The notes under the pieces are model-generated. The model had not been told where the DNA came from. It did no database searches and saw nothing but the letters and a program-made list of their open reading frames with translations. Positions 1-7,501 of a stretch of 64,000 nucleotides of DNA are shown one piece after another (the stretch's first letter is position 1; each line of letters begins with the position of its first letter). Origin of the DNA: Cupriavidus pauculus (GTDB taxonomy: Bacteria; Pseudomonadota; Gammaproteobacteria; Burkholderiales; Burkholderiaceae); assembly GCF_022179805.1 (NCBI RefSeq), contig NZ_BPUO01000003.1:124001-188000 (forward strand), read 5' to 3'. Both the position numbers and the translations under genes were made by a program.

Positions 1-1
1 G

Positions 2-472
2 GTGCATGTGGCCGAGGTATCGAGCTTCATGGCCGGCTACCTGCGCTATGTGGGACCGCTGTCCGTGGCGGAACAGGACCGGTATTTCGACGAAGAGGCC
101 ACGGTGGCGGCATTGCTCGGCGCGCCCGACGTGCCGCGCTCGCGCGCACAGGTGGACGCTTATCTCGATGCGCAGCGGCCGCATCTGGTCAACAGCGAGC
201 GCACGCGCGAAGTGGTGCGCCTGGTGATGGCGATGCCGGTAGCCAATCAGCTGCTGGTGCCGGCCGTGCGTACCATGACCGATGCCGGCGCCGCGCTGCT
301 ACCCCCTTGGACGCGCCAGATGCTGGGACTGCATCGGCCGTCGCTGCGTCGTTCGCTGGCACTGGCCGGCATGCGTGGCCTGGCGCCGACGCTGCGCTGG
401 GCGCTCGGCCCCGGTCTGGCCGCGCGTGCCCGGCGGCGCGTGGCGCGGCCCGCCAACAGCGACGCCGGCTGA
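2..472 (+). CDS. MpaB/DUF2236-family oxygenase-like protein, 5'-truncated
   Basis: The reading frame is open at the left edge, so only the C-terminal 156 or so residues are present. Segments such as FMAGYLRYVGPLS, DRYFDEE, LLGAPDVPRSRAQVDAYL and a C-terminal Arg-rich tail match my memory of the DUF2236 / latex-clearing-protein (MpaB) family, whose members are heme-type oxygenases or uncharacterised. The catalytic N-terminal part lies outside the window, so activity cannot be judged. The gene converges with the exporter on the other strand, with ten bases between the two stop codons. Family assignment is by recognition only. Confidence 0.6.
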   Translation: MHVAEVSSFMAGYLRYVGPLSVAEQDRYFDEEATVAALLGAPDVPRSRAQVDAYLDAQRPHLVNSERTREVVRLVMAMPVANQLLVPAVRTMTDAGAALLPPWTRQMLGLHRPSLRRSLALAGMRGLAPTLRWALGPGLAARARRRVARPANSDAG

Positions 473-482
473 GCGTCTTCGC

Positions 483-2027
483 TTATTCGGCTGCCGCGCT
501 GGGCGCCGGTGCCGCGCTGCCGCGCAGCGTCGTCTCTTCCAGGCGCGCCACGAAGAACGGCGCGATCAGCGACACGGCGGCGCTCATCAGGAACAGCACG
601 CGGAACGCACGCTCGGCGGCCACGCGCACGGCGGCGGCATCGCCCTGGTCGCCCACCGACATCGCGCGGCGGAACATGCTCATCAGCACGTCCTCGCCAC
701 CGCCCGTATCCGACAAGGCCACGCCACTGTGGCGCAGCAGCGCGATCAGCACCGTGGTCAGCACGGCCACGCCCACGGCACCGCCGAGCAGCCGCGAGAA
801 CGCGGTCAGCGCGGTGGCGATGCCCACCTGCTGGGGCGGCACGGAGTTTTGCGTCGCCACCAGGCCGCTGGGCAGTTGCAGGCCGATCGACAGGCCCAGC
901 ACGACCATCACCACGGCCGCCAACGTCACCGACTGCGGCGGCGTAAAGGCCAGCGCCACGATGGCAAGCGGCGCCACCAGGCAACCGGTCATCTGCAACG
1001 GCTTGTAGCGGCCACTCCACGACATCAGCCGTCCGGAGATATACGCGCCGAACGGAATCGCCAGCGTCAGCGGCACCAGCCGCAGCGCGGCCGTGTCGGC
1101 ATGCGCGCCACCCACCACCTGAAAGCGCAGCGGCAGCAGCACTGACATGGCAATCAACTGGAAGAAGCACAGGAACAGCGTCAGGCAGCAGATGGCCACG
1201 GTCGGCACGGCGAGCATTCCCAGCGGAATCACGGGGTCGGTGGCACGGCGCTCCTGCCAGATGAACAGCGCCAGGCCCACCAGCCCGGCGGCCAGCAGGC
1301 CGATGGTCTGGGGTTCAAGCGGCGAATGGCCCTGCCCCAGCCGGGTCAGGAACACCAGCACGCCGGACAGGCCGCCGCCGAACAGCAGCGCGCCCAGGTA
1401 GTCGATCTTGTGCCGCCGCCCGCTGACCGGCAGGTGGCGCAGCGCGCGGCGAACCACCACCAATGCCAGCAGCGACAGCGGAATGTTGATCCAGAAAATC
1501 CAGCGCCACGACAGAAAGTGCGCCAGATAGCCGCCGATGACCGGGCCGGCCATGCTGGCCACGGCCCACACGCCACTGACATAGCCCTGGTACTTGCCGC
1601 GCTCGCGCAGCGGCACCACGTCGGCAATGGTGGCCTGCGACACCGAAATCAGTCCGCCGCCGCCCAGCCCCTGGAGGATGCGCGCGACGATCAGCATCGG
1701 CATGGTCGTGGCCATCGCGCAGGCAATCGACGCCAGCAGGAACAGCACGATCGAGAAGGTCAGCACCGAGCGGCGGCCCAGCACGTCAGACAGCTTGCCG
1801 TAGATGGGCGTCACCACGGTGGACGCCACGAGGTAGGCGGAAATCACCCACGCCATGTCCTCGAAGCCATTGAGCTGCAGCGCGATGTCAGGCAGCACCA
1901 CGGCCACGATCGACTGTTCGAGCGCACCCAGCAGGATGGCCAGCATCAGGCCGAAGATGACCTGCATGACGGGCACGTCGGCGGGCGGTGCGTCAGGAGA
2001 AAGCCGGGAGGAAGGCGCTGCGGACAT
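483..2027 (-). CDS. MFS multidrug exporter, DHA2 (14-TMS, EmrB/QacA-like) family
   Basis: A 514-residue, very hydrophobic protein, the usual size for 14-helix DHA2 drug:proton antiporters of the inner membrane. Motif A is present in the loop after helix 2 (GKLSDVLGRRSVL, about residue 77). Motif C follows at about residues 160-168 (AGPVIGGYL), and then the typical WRWIFWINIP segment. The cytoplasmic N-terminus is Ser/Pro-rich (MSAAPSSRLSPDAPPADVPV). No membrane-fusion-protein (EmrA) partner is adjacent, so it may work alone or with a distant partner. The substrate cannot be told from sequence. No clear Shine-Dalgarno precedes the ATG. Confidence 0.85.
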   Translation of the reverse strand: MSAAPSSRLSPDAPPADVPVMQVIFGLMLAILLGALEQSIVAVVLPDIALQLNGFEDMAWVISAYLVASTVVTPIYGKLSDVLGRRSVLTFSIVLFLLASIACAMATTMPMLIVARILQGLGGGGLISVSQATIADVVPLRERGKYQGYVSGVWAVASMAGPVIGGYLAHFLSWRWIFWINIPLSLLALVVVRRALRHLPVSGRRHKIDYLGALLFGGGLSGVLVFLTRLGQGHSPLEPQTIGLLAAGLVGLALFIWQERRATDPVIPLGMLAVPTVAICCLTLFLCFFQLIAMSVLLPLRFQVVGGAHADTAALRLVPLTLAIPFGAYISGRLMSWSGRYKPLQMTGCLVAPLAIVALAFTPPQSVTLAAVVMVVLGLSIGLQLPSGLVATQNSVPPQQVGIATALTAFSRLLGGAVGVAVLTTVLIALLRHSGVALSDTGGGEDVLMSMFRRAMSVGDQGDAAAVRVAAERAFRVLFLMSAAVSLIAPFFVARLEETTLRGSAAPAPSAAAE

Positions 2028-2291
2028 TGTGTAGCCTGGCTGGCAGATGTCGGCCCGAACGGACCTGGCTGCTCTTCTGTCGATGGAGGAGAGCGGCCAT
2101 TTTAGGCGACTGCTGAAAACCCTGCTTGTCGATTACCTTTCAGCAGCGCCGCGTCGACGCGAAAAAGCGACACAAAAGTCACTCGAAGCTTGCTGGCTAC
2201 TGCCGGCGATCCGGCGCGCGACGGGTCCGGAGACCCTCCGCGCCGACGTCCACACTTAGGCCGGACGCCGGAGATTCAACAGATCACCCGA

Positions 2292-4262
2292 TCAGAAGGT
2301 TTCCCAGTCGCCGCTGTCGGCCGTGGACGGCGTCGGGGCGGCTGCGGGACGGCGGCGTGCCGGCGTGGCCAGCACGGGCTCCTTGCGCTGGTGCGAGACC
2401 GGGGCGCGCGGCGCCGCGGGCTTGGCGGCCTGGCGCGACAGTACCGGCTCTGCCTTGGTCTTGCGTTGGACCGGCGGACGCGCCGCGGCGGGAACGGCCG
2501 CCACGCGGACCGAAGCCGGCTGCGGTGCGGCGGCCTTGGCAGCCTTGACCGGCTTGACCGCCGGAGCGGGCTTGACCGGCTTGGCGGGGATGGCTGCCAC
2601 CTTTGCCGCCTTCGTCACCTTGGCCGGCGCGGCCAGTGCCGCCACCGGAGCCGGCCTCGCGGCGACCTGGCGCACCGGCCTGGCGGCTTCCACAACCGCC
2701 ATGCCGCCCTGCCCCAGCTCGAAACGCGCCACTTCGGTCACCAGTCCGCCCGCTTGCTGCATCAGGCTCTCGGCAGCGGCGCTGGCTTCTTCCACCAGCG
2801 CGGCGTTCTGCTGGGTCACGCTTTCCATCTGGGTGATGGCCAGGCTGACCTGCTCGATGCCGGCGGTCTGTTCTTCACTGGCCGACGAGATCTCGCCCAT
2901 GATGTCGGTCACGCGGCGTACGGCATTGACGATGTCGTCCATCGTCTTGCCGGCCACCTCCACCTGCTTCGCGCCGTCCTGGACCTGGCGCGCCGACCCG
3001 TTGATCAGTTCGCCGATCTCCTTGGCCGCCGACGACGACCGCTGCGCCAGGCTGCGCACCTCGGCCGCCACCACGCTGAAGCCGCGCCCCTGCTCGCCGG
3101 CGCGCGCCGCTTCCACGGCGGCGTTCAGCGCCAGGATGTTGGTCTGGAAGGCAATGCCCTCGATCACGCCGATGATTTCCGACACGCGGGCCGACGACTT
3201 CGAGATGCCTTCCATGGTGTCCACCACGCTGCGCACCACGCGGCCCCCCTCGGTCGCCACGTCCGATGCGGTCACGGCAAGCTGGTTGGCCTGACGCGCG
3301 TTCTCGGCGTTCTGGCGCACGGTCGACGTCAGTTGCTCCATCGACGCGGCGGTCTGTTCCAGCGACGCGGCCTGCTCTTCCGTGCGTTGCGACAGGTCGG
3401 TATTGCCGCTGGCAATCTCGCGGGCGGCGGTGTCGATCGAACCGGCGGTCTGCTGGATGCCGCGCACCAGCATGCCCAGTTGGCCGAACGCGCGCTCAAG
3501 CGCCCCAAGCATGCGGCCCATTTCGTCCTGGCTGCGCACGTGGATGGCGTGGCTCAACTGGCCCTGCGCCAGCGCTTCGGCGGCATCCAGTGCCTGGTTG
3601 GCCGGACGCGTGACCGAGCGGGTCAGGCCGATGCCGAGCAGCGTGGCAATCACGGCGGCCGCCACGGACATGCCGATCAGCAGGTTGCGCGTGAATACAT
3701 AGTGCTGCGCGGCCTCCTCGGTGGCGACCATGGCCATCTTGCGGCCCATTTCCGCCACGGCGTCGAGCTTCTCGAAGTAGGCAGCCTGTGCGGCCGGCAG
3801 CGTCACCACCAGGCCGGCACGCGCGCCATCGAAAGCGCTGCTGCGCAGTTGCTGCAGCACCAGGTCGAGCTGGCCGTTGTAGTTGGCGCGCACTTGAACC
3901 AATTCGTCGAACTTGGCCTTGGAATCCGGGCTGGCCGATGCCGCCATGACCTTGCCCAGCGACTCCAGCGTGGCGCTGACCTGCTCGCGCAGCTTGCCGA
4001 TCTTCTCGGCGTTCTGCTCGGCCATGGCCGGGTCCTCGGTCAGCGCCGCGTCACGCACCAGGATGCCGATGGTCAGCACCTGTTCCTTGGCCTGCTTGAT
4101 GTCCATCACCCGCAGCAGCCGCTGCTCCACGGCCTGATGCATGGCGTCGTTCATGCCGCCCAGCGCCCTGACCCCCACCGTGGCCACGACCGCCAGCAAT
4201 ACCACCACCACGGCAAACGCCAGCGACATCCGCGCGCCAATACCCATTTTCCGCAAGCCCAT
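2292..4262 (-). CDS. Methyl-accepting chemotaxis protein with C-terminal DWETF tether
   Basis: A transmembrane chemoreceptor of about 656 residues. TM1 lies at about 13-32 and is followed by a four-helix-bundle-like periplasmic domain. TM2 is near 192-212, then HAMP and the signalling domain, whose hairpin tip carries the invariant [20 protein letters not shown]. After the coiled coil comes an Ala/Pro/Lys-rich linker of about 120 residues ending in GDWETF. This matches the xWxxF pentapeptide that docks CheR/CheB in Tar/Tsr-type receptors. The start at 4262 (MGLRKMGIGARM) is chosen because TM1 follows directly, AAAGG lies upstream, and a sigma-28 promoter sits about 80 bases further up. An in-frame extension to 4460 would put 66 hydrophilic residues before TM1. 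An alternative ATG is at 4247. The ligand is unknown. Confidence 0.93.
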   Translation of the reverse strand: MGLRKMGIGARMSLAFAVVVVLLAVVATVGVRALGGMNDAMHQAVEQRLLRVMDIKQAKEQVLTIGILVRDAALTEDPAMAEQNAEKIGKLREQVSATLESLGKVMAASASPDSKAKFDELVQVRANYNGQLDLVLQQLRSSAFDGARAGLVVTLPAAQAAYFEKLDAVAEMGRKMAMVATEEAAQHYVFTRNLLIGMSVAAAVIATLLGIGLTRSVTRPANQALDAAEALAQGQLSHAIHVRSQDEMGRMLGALERAFGQLGMLVRGIQQTAGSIDTAAREIASGNTDLSQRTEEQAASLEQTAASMEQLTSTVRQNAENARQANQLAVTASDVATEGGRVVRSVVDTMEGISKSSARVSEIIGVIEGIAFQTNILALNAAVEAARAGEQGRGFSVVAAEVRSLAQRSSSAAKEIGELINGSARQVQDGAKQVEVAGKTMDDIVNAVRRVTDIMGEISSASEEQTAGIEQVSLAITQMESVTQQNAALVEEASAAAESLMQQAGGLVTEVARFELGQGGMAVVEAARPVRQVAARPAPVAALAAPAKVTKAAKVAAIPAKPVKPAPAVKPVKAAKAAAPQPASVRVAAVPAAARPPVQRKTKAEPVLSRQAAKPAAPRAPVSHQRKEPVLATPARRRPAAAPTPSTADSGDWETF

Positions 4263-4338
4263 CTGTTCGTACCTTTCGATTAGTCCGGTTGTTTTGTACG
4301 AGCTGCGTCCACCCGAAAACGGGGGTCGCACGGCCGGG

Positions 4339-4365
4339 CTATCGGCAGTGGAACTGAAGCCTTGA
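4339..4365 (-). promoter_or_regulatory. Sigma-28 (FliA) promoter of the chemoreceptor gene
   Basis: Read on the minus strand the elements are TCAAGGCT, an 11-base spacer, and GCCGATAG. The FliA consensus is TAAAGTTT-N11-GCCGATAA, so the spacing is exact and the -10 differs at one base. It faces the receptor gene and leaves a leader of about 75 bases. This places the receptor in the late (class 3) flagellar regulon. Confidence 0.8.
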
Positions 4366-4621
4366 GCGAAAAAATGAAAAGGGGGGGAAAGTCGCTGCTC
4401 TTCCACTAATTGGTGGGGCAGCGCATGGCGTCTAATGCCATCCGTGCACTTCGAACCCACCGCAAACCGGCGGGTCGCGACGGACCTGGCAAGACCCGGT
4501 CGTCAGCGAAGGACGCGGGCTCAAAAAAAAAGAAGCCCACGCGCGGGGTGCTCGTAGGCTTTCAGGACTGCTTTACAGGGCCCGGCTGTACCCGGACCCG
4601 AACCGGGAATATAAACCCGGC

Positions 4622-4636
4622 TTACATGAGGTGTAA
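4622..4636. repeat. Palindrome TTACA-N5-TGTAA
   Basis: A perfect 5+5 inverted repeat with a 5-base centre, the size and symmetry of a dimeric helix-turn-helix operator. It lies in the non-coding stretch upstream of the Hfq-like gene. No regulator can be named. Confidence 0.35.
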
Positions 4637-4697
4637 ATCGTGCTTCTATCAGGGATTTCCCTCATGGCGGGTGTAACGCATGACGCACTCGTTTGCC

Positions 4698-4722
4698 AAA
4701 AGTGATCGGTAATATCACTTTT
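4698..4722. repeat. Inverted repeat AAAAGTGAT-N7-ATCACTTTT
   Basis: A perfect 9-bp inverted repeat around CGGTAAT. As RNA it makes a hairpin ending in four U residues, so it may be a weak bidirectional terminator for the chemoreceptor side or for a short transcript. As DNA it could be an operator. Confidence 0.4.
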
Positions 4723-4750
4723 AAGCGTATCGATGAATTACGGACGATTG

Positions 4751-4799
4751 CCGGAAACCTTTAGCTGGCGCGGGATGTGGAGCAACAGTCGGTTTCCGG
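4751..4799. repeat. Long-range inverted repeat CCGGAAACC ... GGTTTCCGG
   Basis: Perfect 9-bp arms enclose 31 bases. The geometry suits a structured RNA domain better than a protein operator. It lies between the AAAAGTGAT repeat and the Hfq-like gene. Confidence 0.4.
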
Positions 4800-5181
4800 G
4801 AGTCGTCGAATTATCGAATGTGCTACACGAATCACAATTACCCAGCAACAAAATAAGTAGAGCAATTCCTCTAGGCCCAGCCATGCCGGGCCTTCGTCAA
4901 TGCTTGTAAAACTTTGTTACTCTCCGGCCTGAAGTATTCCCCTTCTCTCCTGGCAGCGTCGAATCCATTCGGCAGCTGGGCAGCGTGGTTCGCTCGACCG
5001 AAACGCCTGTCTGCCGCGATCATGTCGCCATGTCCCTGCGCCGGTTCCGAGAGCGAATGTTTCAATTCTCGCCGGGATCGGGCTGCATTGGGCGTCACTT
5101 TTAGAGCGACGTATTCTGAAGTTTCCGATCCACGGACCGTTGTCAGCCGCCAGAACCCTCGCGGGCTCTTCCGGAGAAGTT

Positions 5182-5502
5182 GTGAAGAAGGAAATCAAGG
5201 CTCCCAGACCCAGCAGAAAGCTGCAGCAACTGCAATTCGCCGCGCACAGTTCCAGCCGCTCCGCGGTGATCGTGCACCTGTCGAATGGCACGCGGCTGAA
5301 CGGCATCGTGCTGGCGTCGGACAATTACATGATCCTGCTCGGGCGGTCCGCGGAGGATCCCACCCCGACGCTGATCTACAAGCGCGCCATCACGGTGGTC
5401 ACACCGGCCCACGCGTCGAACGACGACATGGCGATGCTGGACGCGGAAGGGTCGCCGGACTTCGTGCGTCTTTTCATCCCGCGCACCCGCAAGCGCCGCT
5501 GA
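5182..5502 (+). CDS. Small Hfq/Sm-like RNA-binding protein upstream of flagellin
   Basis: About 106 residues. The central part lines up with Hfq: LSNGTRLNGIVLASDNYMILL matches the Sm1 pattern (NG-x2-L-x-G ... D-x-[FY]-x-ILL), and LIYKRAITVVTP matches Sm2 (YKHAISTVVP in E. coli Hfq). Differences from canonical Hfq are Arg for His57 in the YKH motif, a four-residue insertion between Sm1 and Sm2, a basic N-terminus (KKEIKAPRPSRK), and a C-terminal extension ending in RTRKRR. GTG at 5182 is preferred because GGAG lies five bases upstream; an in-frame TTG at 5140 lacks such a site. The likely role is RNA binding near the flagellin operon. This is a divergent paralogue and not obviously the housekeeping Hfq. 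Confidence 0.7.
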   Translation: MKKEIKAPRPSRKLQQLQFAAHSSSRSAVIVHLSNGTRLNGIVLASDNYMILLGRSAEDPTPTLIYKRAITVVTPAHASNDDMAMLDAEGSPDFVRLFIPRTRKRR

Positions 5503-5512
5503 ACGGCGCCGC

Positions 5513-5533
5513 GCGGCCGGCCAGCCCGGCCGC
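5513..5533. other. GC hairpin just after the Hfq-like gene
   Basis: GCGGCCGG and CCGGCCGC form a perfect 8-bp stem around CCAGC, ten bases after the stop codon. There is no T tract, so it is more likely an mRNA-stabilising or Rho-assisted end than an intrinsic terminator. Confidence 0.35.
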
Positions 5534-5655
5534 CGCACCCCACGGTGCTCCTATATATATAGCGTCACACCCCAGGGCACCCGCCGCCGCCATGCGGCCG
5601 GCCGGAGGCCATACACCAGATCGGGCTACGCCCGCAACTCGCGCAAAGATCACTC

Positions 5656-5682
5656 TAAAGTCTTCCTACCCACGGTCGATAA
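5656..5682 (+). promoter_or_regulatory. Sigma-28 (FliA) promoter of fliC
   Basis: TAAAGTCT, 11 bases, GTCGATAA. Both elements are near-perfect FliA consensus with exact spacing. They lie 96 bases upstream of the fliC ATG, giving a leader of about 85-90 bases. Confidence 0.9.
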
Positions 5683-5778
5683 CCTTTGCAACGGAGGCAC
5701 TCTACGCCCTGCACTGCAGGCAGCCAACGTTACGGCACCCGCCGGAATGCCTACAACATTGCATATAGGAGTCGTACC

Positions 5779-6957
5779 ATGGCGCAAGTCATCAACACCA
5801 ACATTCTGTCGCTGCAAACGCAGAGCAACCTGAACACGTCGCAAGCTTCGCTGAACAGCGCGATCCAGCGTCTGTCGTCGGGCCTGCGCATCAACAGCGC
5901 CAAGGACGATGCAGCTGGCCAAGCCATCGCCAACCGCTTCACCGCCAACATCAAGGGCCTGACGCAAGCTTCGCGTAACGCCAACGACGGTATCTCGATC
6001 GCTCAAACGACCGAAGGCGCGCTGACCGAAGTCAACAACAACCTGCAACGTGTCCGTGAACTGTCGGTGCAAGCCGCCAACGGCACGAACTCGCAGTCGG
6101 ACCTGAAGTCGATCCAGGACGAAATTACGCAACGTCTGGCTGAAATCGACCGCGTGTCGGCTCAGACCCAGTTCAACGGCGTGAAGGTTCTGGCCAAGAA
6201 CCAACAAATGACGATCCAAGTTGGTGCCAACGACTCGGAATCGATCTCGATCAACCTGCAACAAATCACCTCGAAGACCCTGGGCGCCCTGGGTTACAAC
6301 GTGAACGGCCCGCAAGGCGCCGTGACCGCCGTGACCGCTGGCGACAAGGCCGTGACCGACGTGTTCGGCGCTGGCGCAACGGGCGCTGCTGACGCAACGA
6401 CCGCCAACACGACGGCTGCCCTGCGCACCGCCCTGGGCGTGTCGACCAACACCGGCGCTACCGCTTCGCTGGTGAAGGACGCCAACGGCAAGCTGTTCAT
6501 GCAAGTTACGCTGACCACGCCGACCGCGGCTGCCGACATCGCTGCCCTGAACGGCAAGAACATCGACGAAACGAAGCCGGTGTACATGGCTGTTGACTCG
6601 TCGTCGGGCACGCTGAACACGACGACCGGTGTGGTTGCTCTGACCGCCGCCACGACGTCGTCGAGCTTCACCAACGCTGCTACGGCCAACCCGCTGGCAA
6701 CGCTGGACAAGGCCCTGGCTTCGGTTGACTCGCTGCGCTCCTCGCTGGGTGCTGTGCAAAACCGCTTCGAATCCGCGATCAACAACCTGAGCACGACGAT
6801 CAACAACCTGTCGGCCTCGCGTTCGCGTATCGAAGACGCAGACTACGCAACGGAAGTGTCGAACATGACCCGCGCGAACATCCTGCAACAAGCTGGTACG
6901 TCGGTTCTGTCGCAAGCGAACCAAACCACGCAAAACGTGCTGTCGCTGCTGCGTTAA
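5779..6957 (+). CDS. fliC: Flagellin, major filament subunit
   Basis: About 392 residues, exported by the flagellar type III system and polymerised into the filament. The conserved N-terminal D0/D1 region starts MAQVINTNILSLQTQSNLN and contains LSSGLRINSAKDDAAGQAIA. The C-terminal D1/D0 region has RSRIEDADYATEVSNMTR and ends QTTQNVLSLLR. The central 170 or so residues are Thr/Ala/Val-rich and variable, the usual surface-exposed and glycosylated zone. The start is set by AGGAG upstream and by the family N-terminus. Codon use differs from the neighbours: Gln is mostly CAA, and GCT and CGT are frequent, as expected for a very highly expressed gene. It is driven by the sigma-28 promoter and closed by a strong terminator, so it is probably monocistronic. 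Confidence 0.98.
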   Translation: MAQVINTNILSLQTQSNLNTSQASLNSAIQRLSSGLRINSAKDDAAGQAIANRFTANIKGLTQASRNANDGISIAQTTEGALTEVNNNLQRVRELSVQAANGTNSQSDLKSIQDEITQRLAEIDRVSAQTQFNGVKVLAKNQQMTIQVGANDSESISINLQQITSKTLGALGYNVNGPQGAVTAVTAGDKAVTDVFGAGATGAADATTANTTAALRTALGVSTNTGATASLVKDANGKLFMQVTLTTPTAAADIAALNGKNIDETKPVYMAVDSSSGTLNTTTGVVALTAATTSSSFTNAATANPLATLDKALASVDSLRSSLGAVQNRFESAINNLSTTINNLSASRSRIEDADYATEVSNMTRANILQQAGTSVLSQANQTTQNVLSLLR

Positions 6958-6976
6958 TCGCAACACCGCAAAGAAG

Positions 6977-7001
6977 CCGGGCCGCAAGGCCCGGTTTTTT
7001 T
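6977..7001 (+). terminator. Intrinsic terminator of fliC
   Basis: CCGGGCC-GCAA-GGCCCGG stem-loop followed by seven T residues, twenty bases after the fliC stop. Confidence 0.93.
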
Positions 7002-7011
7002 GCCGGAGTGT

Positions 7012-7037
7012 TTTGGAGGCAGTCCACTGCCTCCAAA
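7012..7037. repeat. 26-bp near-perfect palindrome between fliC and flaG
   Basis: TTTGGAGGCAGT, two C residues, then ACTGCCTCCAAA: 12-bp perfect arms. No T tract follows on either strand, and the fliC terminator lies just upstream, so termination is not the obvious role. It sits 35 bases before the flaG start and could be an operator, an mRNA end protector or a translation-modulating hairpin. Confidence 0.55.
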
Positions 7038-7072
7038 GCATTTCAACCTTGCCCTACCGGACGGAGCTGATC

Positions 7073-7453
7073 ATGGCATCTTCCACTCCCGTTTCCTTGC
7101 CGGCGGCACGCTTCATCGCCGACGCAACGGTCAACAGCGCCGCCCCGGCCCAGCCGGTGGCGGCGTCCGTCGTGCGCGCTGGCGCCGCCTACCCGGCCAC
7201 GTCCGGTGCCAGCCAGTTGCCGCCCGACGCTTCGCCGGACATGACCGCCGCCGTGAACGAACTGGTCGACGTACTGAAGACCACCTCGATCGGCCTGCGG
7301 TTCGAGATCGACGAAGACACCCATCGCGTGATCACCAAGGTGATCGACAAGGACACCGGCGAACTGATCCGCCAGTTGCCGAGCGAAGAGGTACTGCGCT
7401 TTGCGCGGGCCATCGACAAGCTCCAGGGGCTGTTCGTCAGCCACGCAGTCTGA
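7073..7453 (+). CDS. flaG: FlaG-family flagellar protein
   Basis: About 126 residues. The N-terminal half is Ala/Pro-rich and unconserved. The C-terminal half is the FlaG domain (LRFEIDEDTHRVITKVIDK, then TGELIRQLPSEEVLRFARAI). FlaG proteins are linked to filament length or stability in other bacteria. ATG at 7073 has GGAG six bases upstream; an in-frame earlier start at 7013 would run through the palindrome. It lies between fliC and fliD, the standard place for this gene. Confidence 0.88.
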   Translation: MASSTPVSLPAARFIADATVNSAAPAQPVAASVVRAGAAYPATSGASQLPPDASPDMTAAVNELVDVLKTTSIGLRFEIDEDTHRVITKVIDKDTGELIRQLPSEEVLRFARAIDKLQGLFVSHAV

Positions 7454-7501
7454 TTTCACGTACCAAGTCAGTTGAAGCACAACAACAACAGGTAAAAAAA
7501 C

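Larger units (their letters stand above)
4263..5181. other. Long intergenic region rich in inverted repeats
   Basis: No convincing gene lies between the chemoreceptor start and the Hfq-like gene. The short open frames here have no recognisable composition or ribosome sites. The stretch is less GC-rich than its surroundings and holds the receptor promoter, a TTACA/TGTAA palindrome, two 9-bp perfect inverted repeats and a 6-bp GC hairpin (AGGCCC at 4873-4878 with GGGCCT at 4888-4893). It could carry a small RNA, a long 5' leader, or operators for regulators of the flagellin region. Confidence 0.5.

Noticed and set aside
4501-4560. Poly-A tract with flanking GGGCT/AGCCC as a terminator
   Set aside because: The A run lies inside the loop rather than after the stem, so it does not fit an intrinsic terminator on either strand.
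4410-4676. Small open frames in the region before the Hfq-like gene
   Set aside because: No ribosome site and composition typical of random sequence.
5650-7041. A 463-codon frame antisense to fliC
   Set aside because: Arises from the repetitive codon use of flagellin; no protein-like features.
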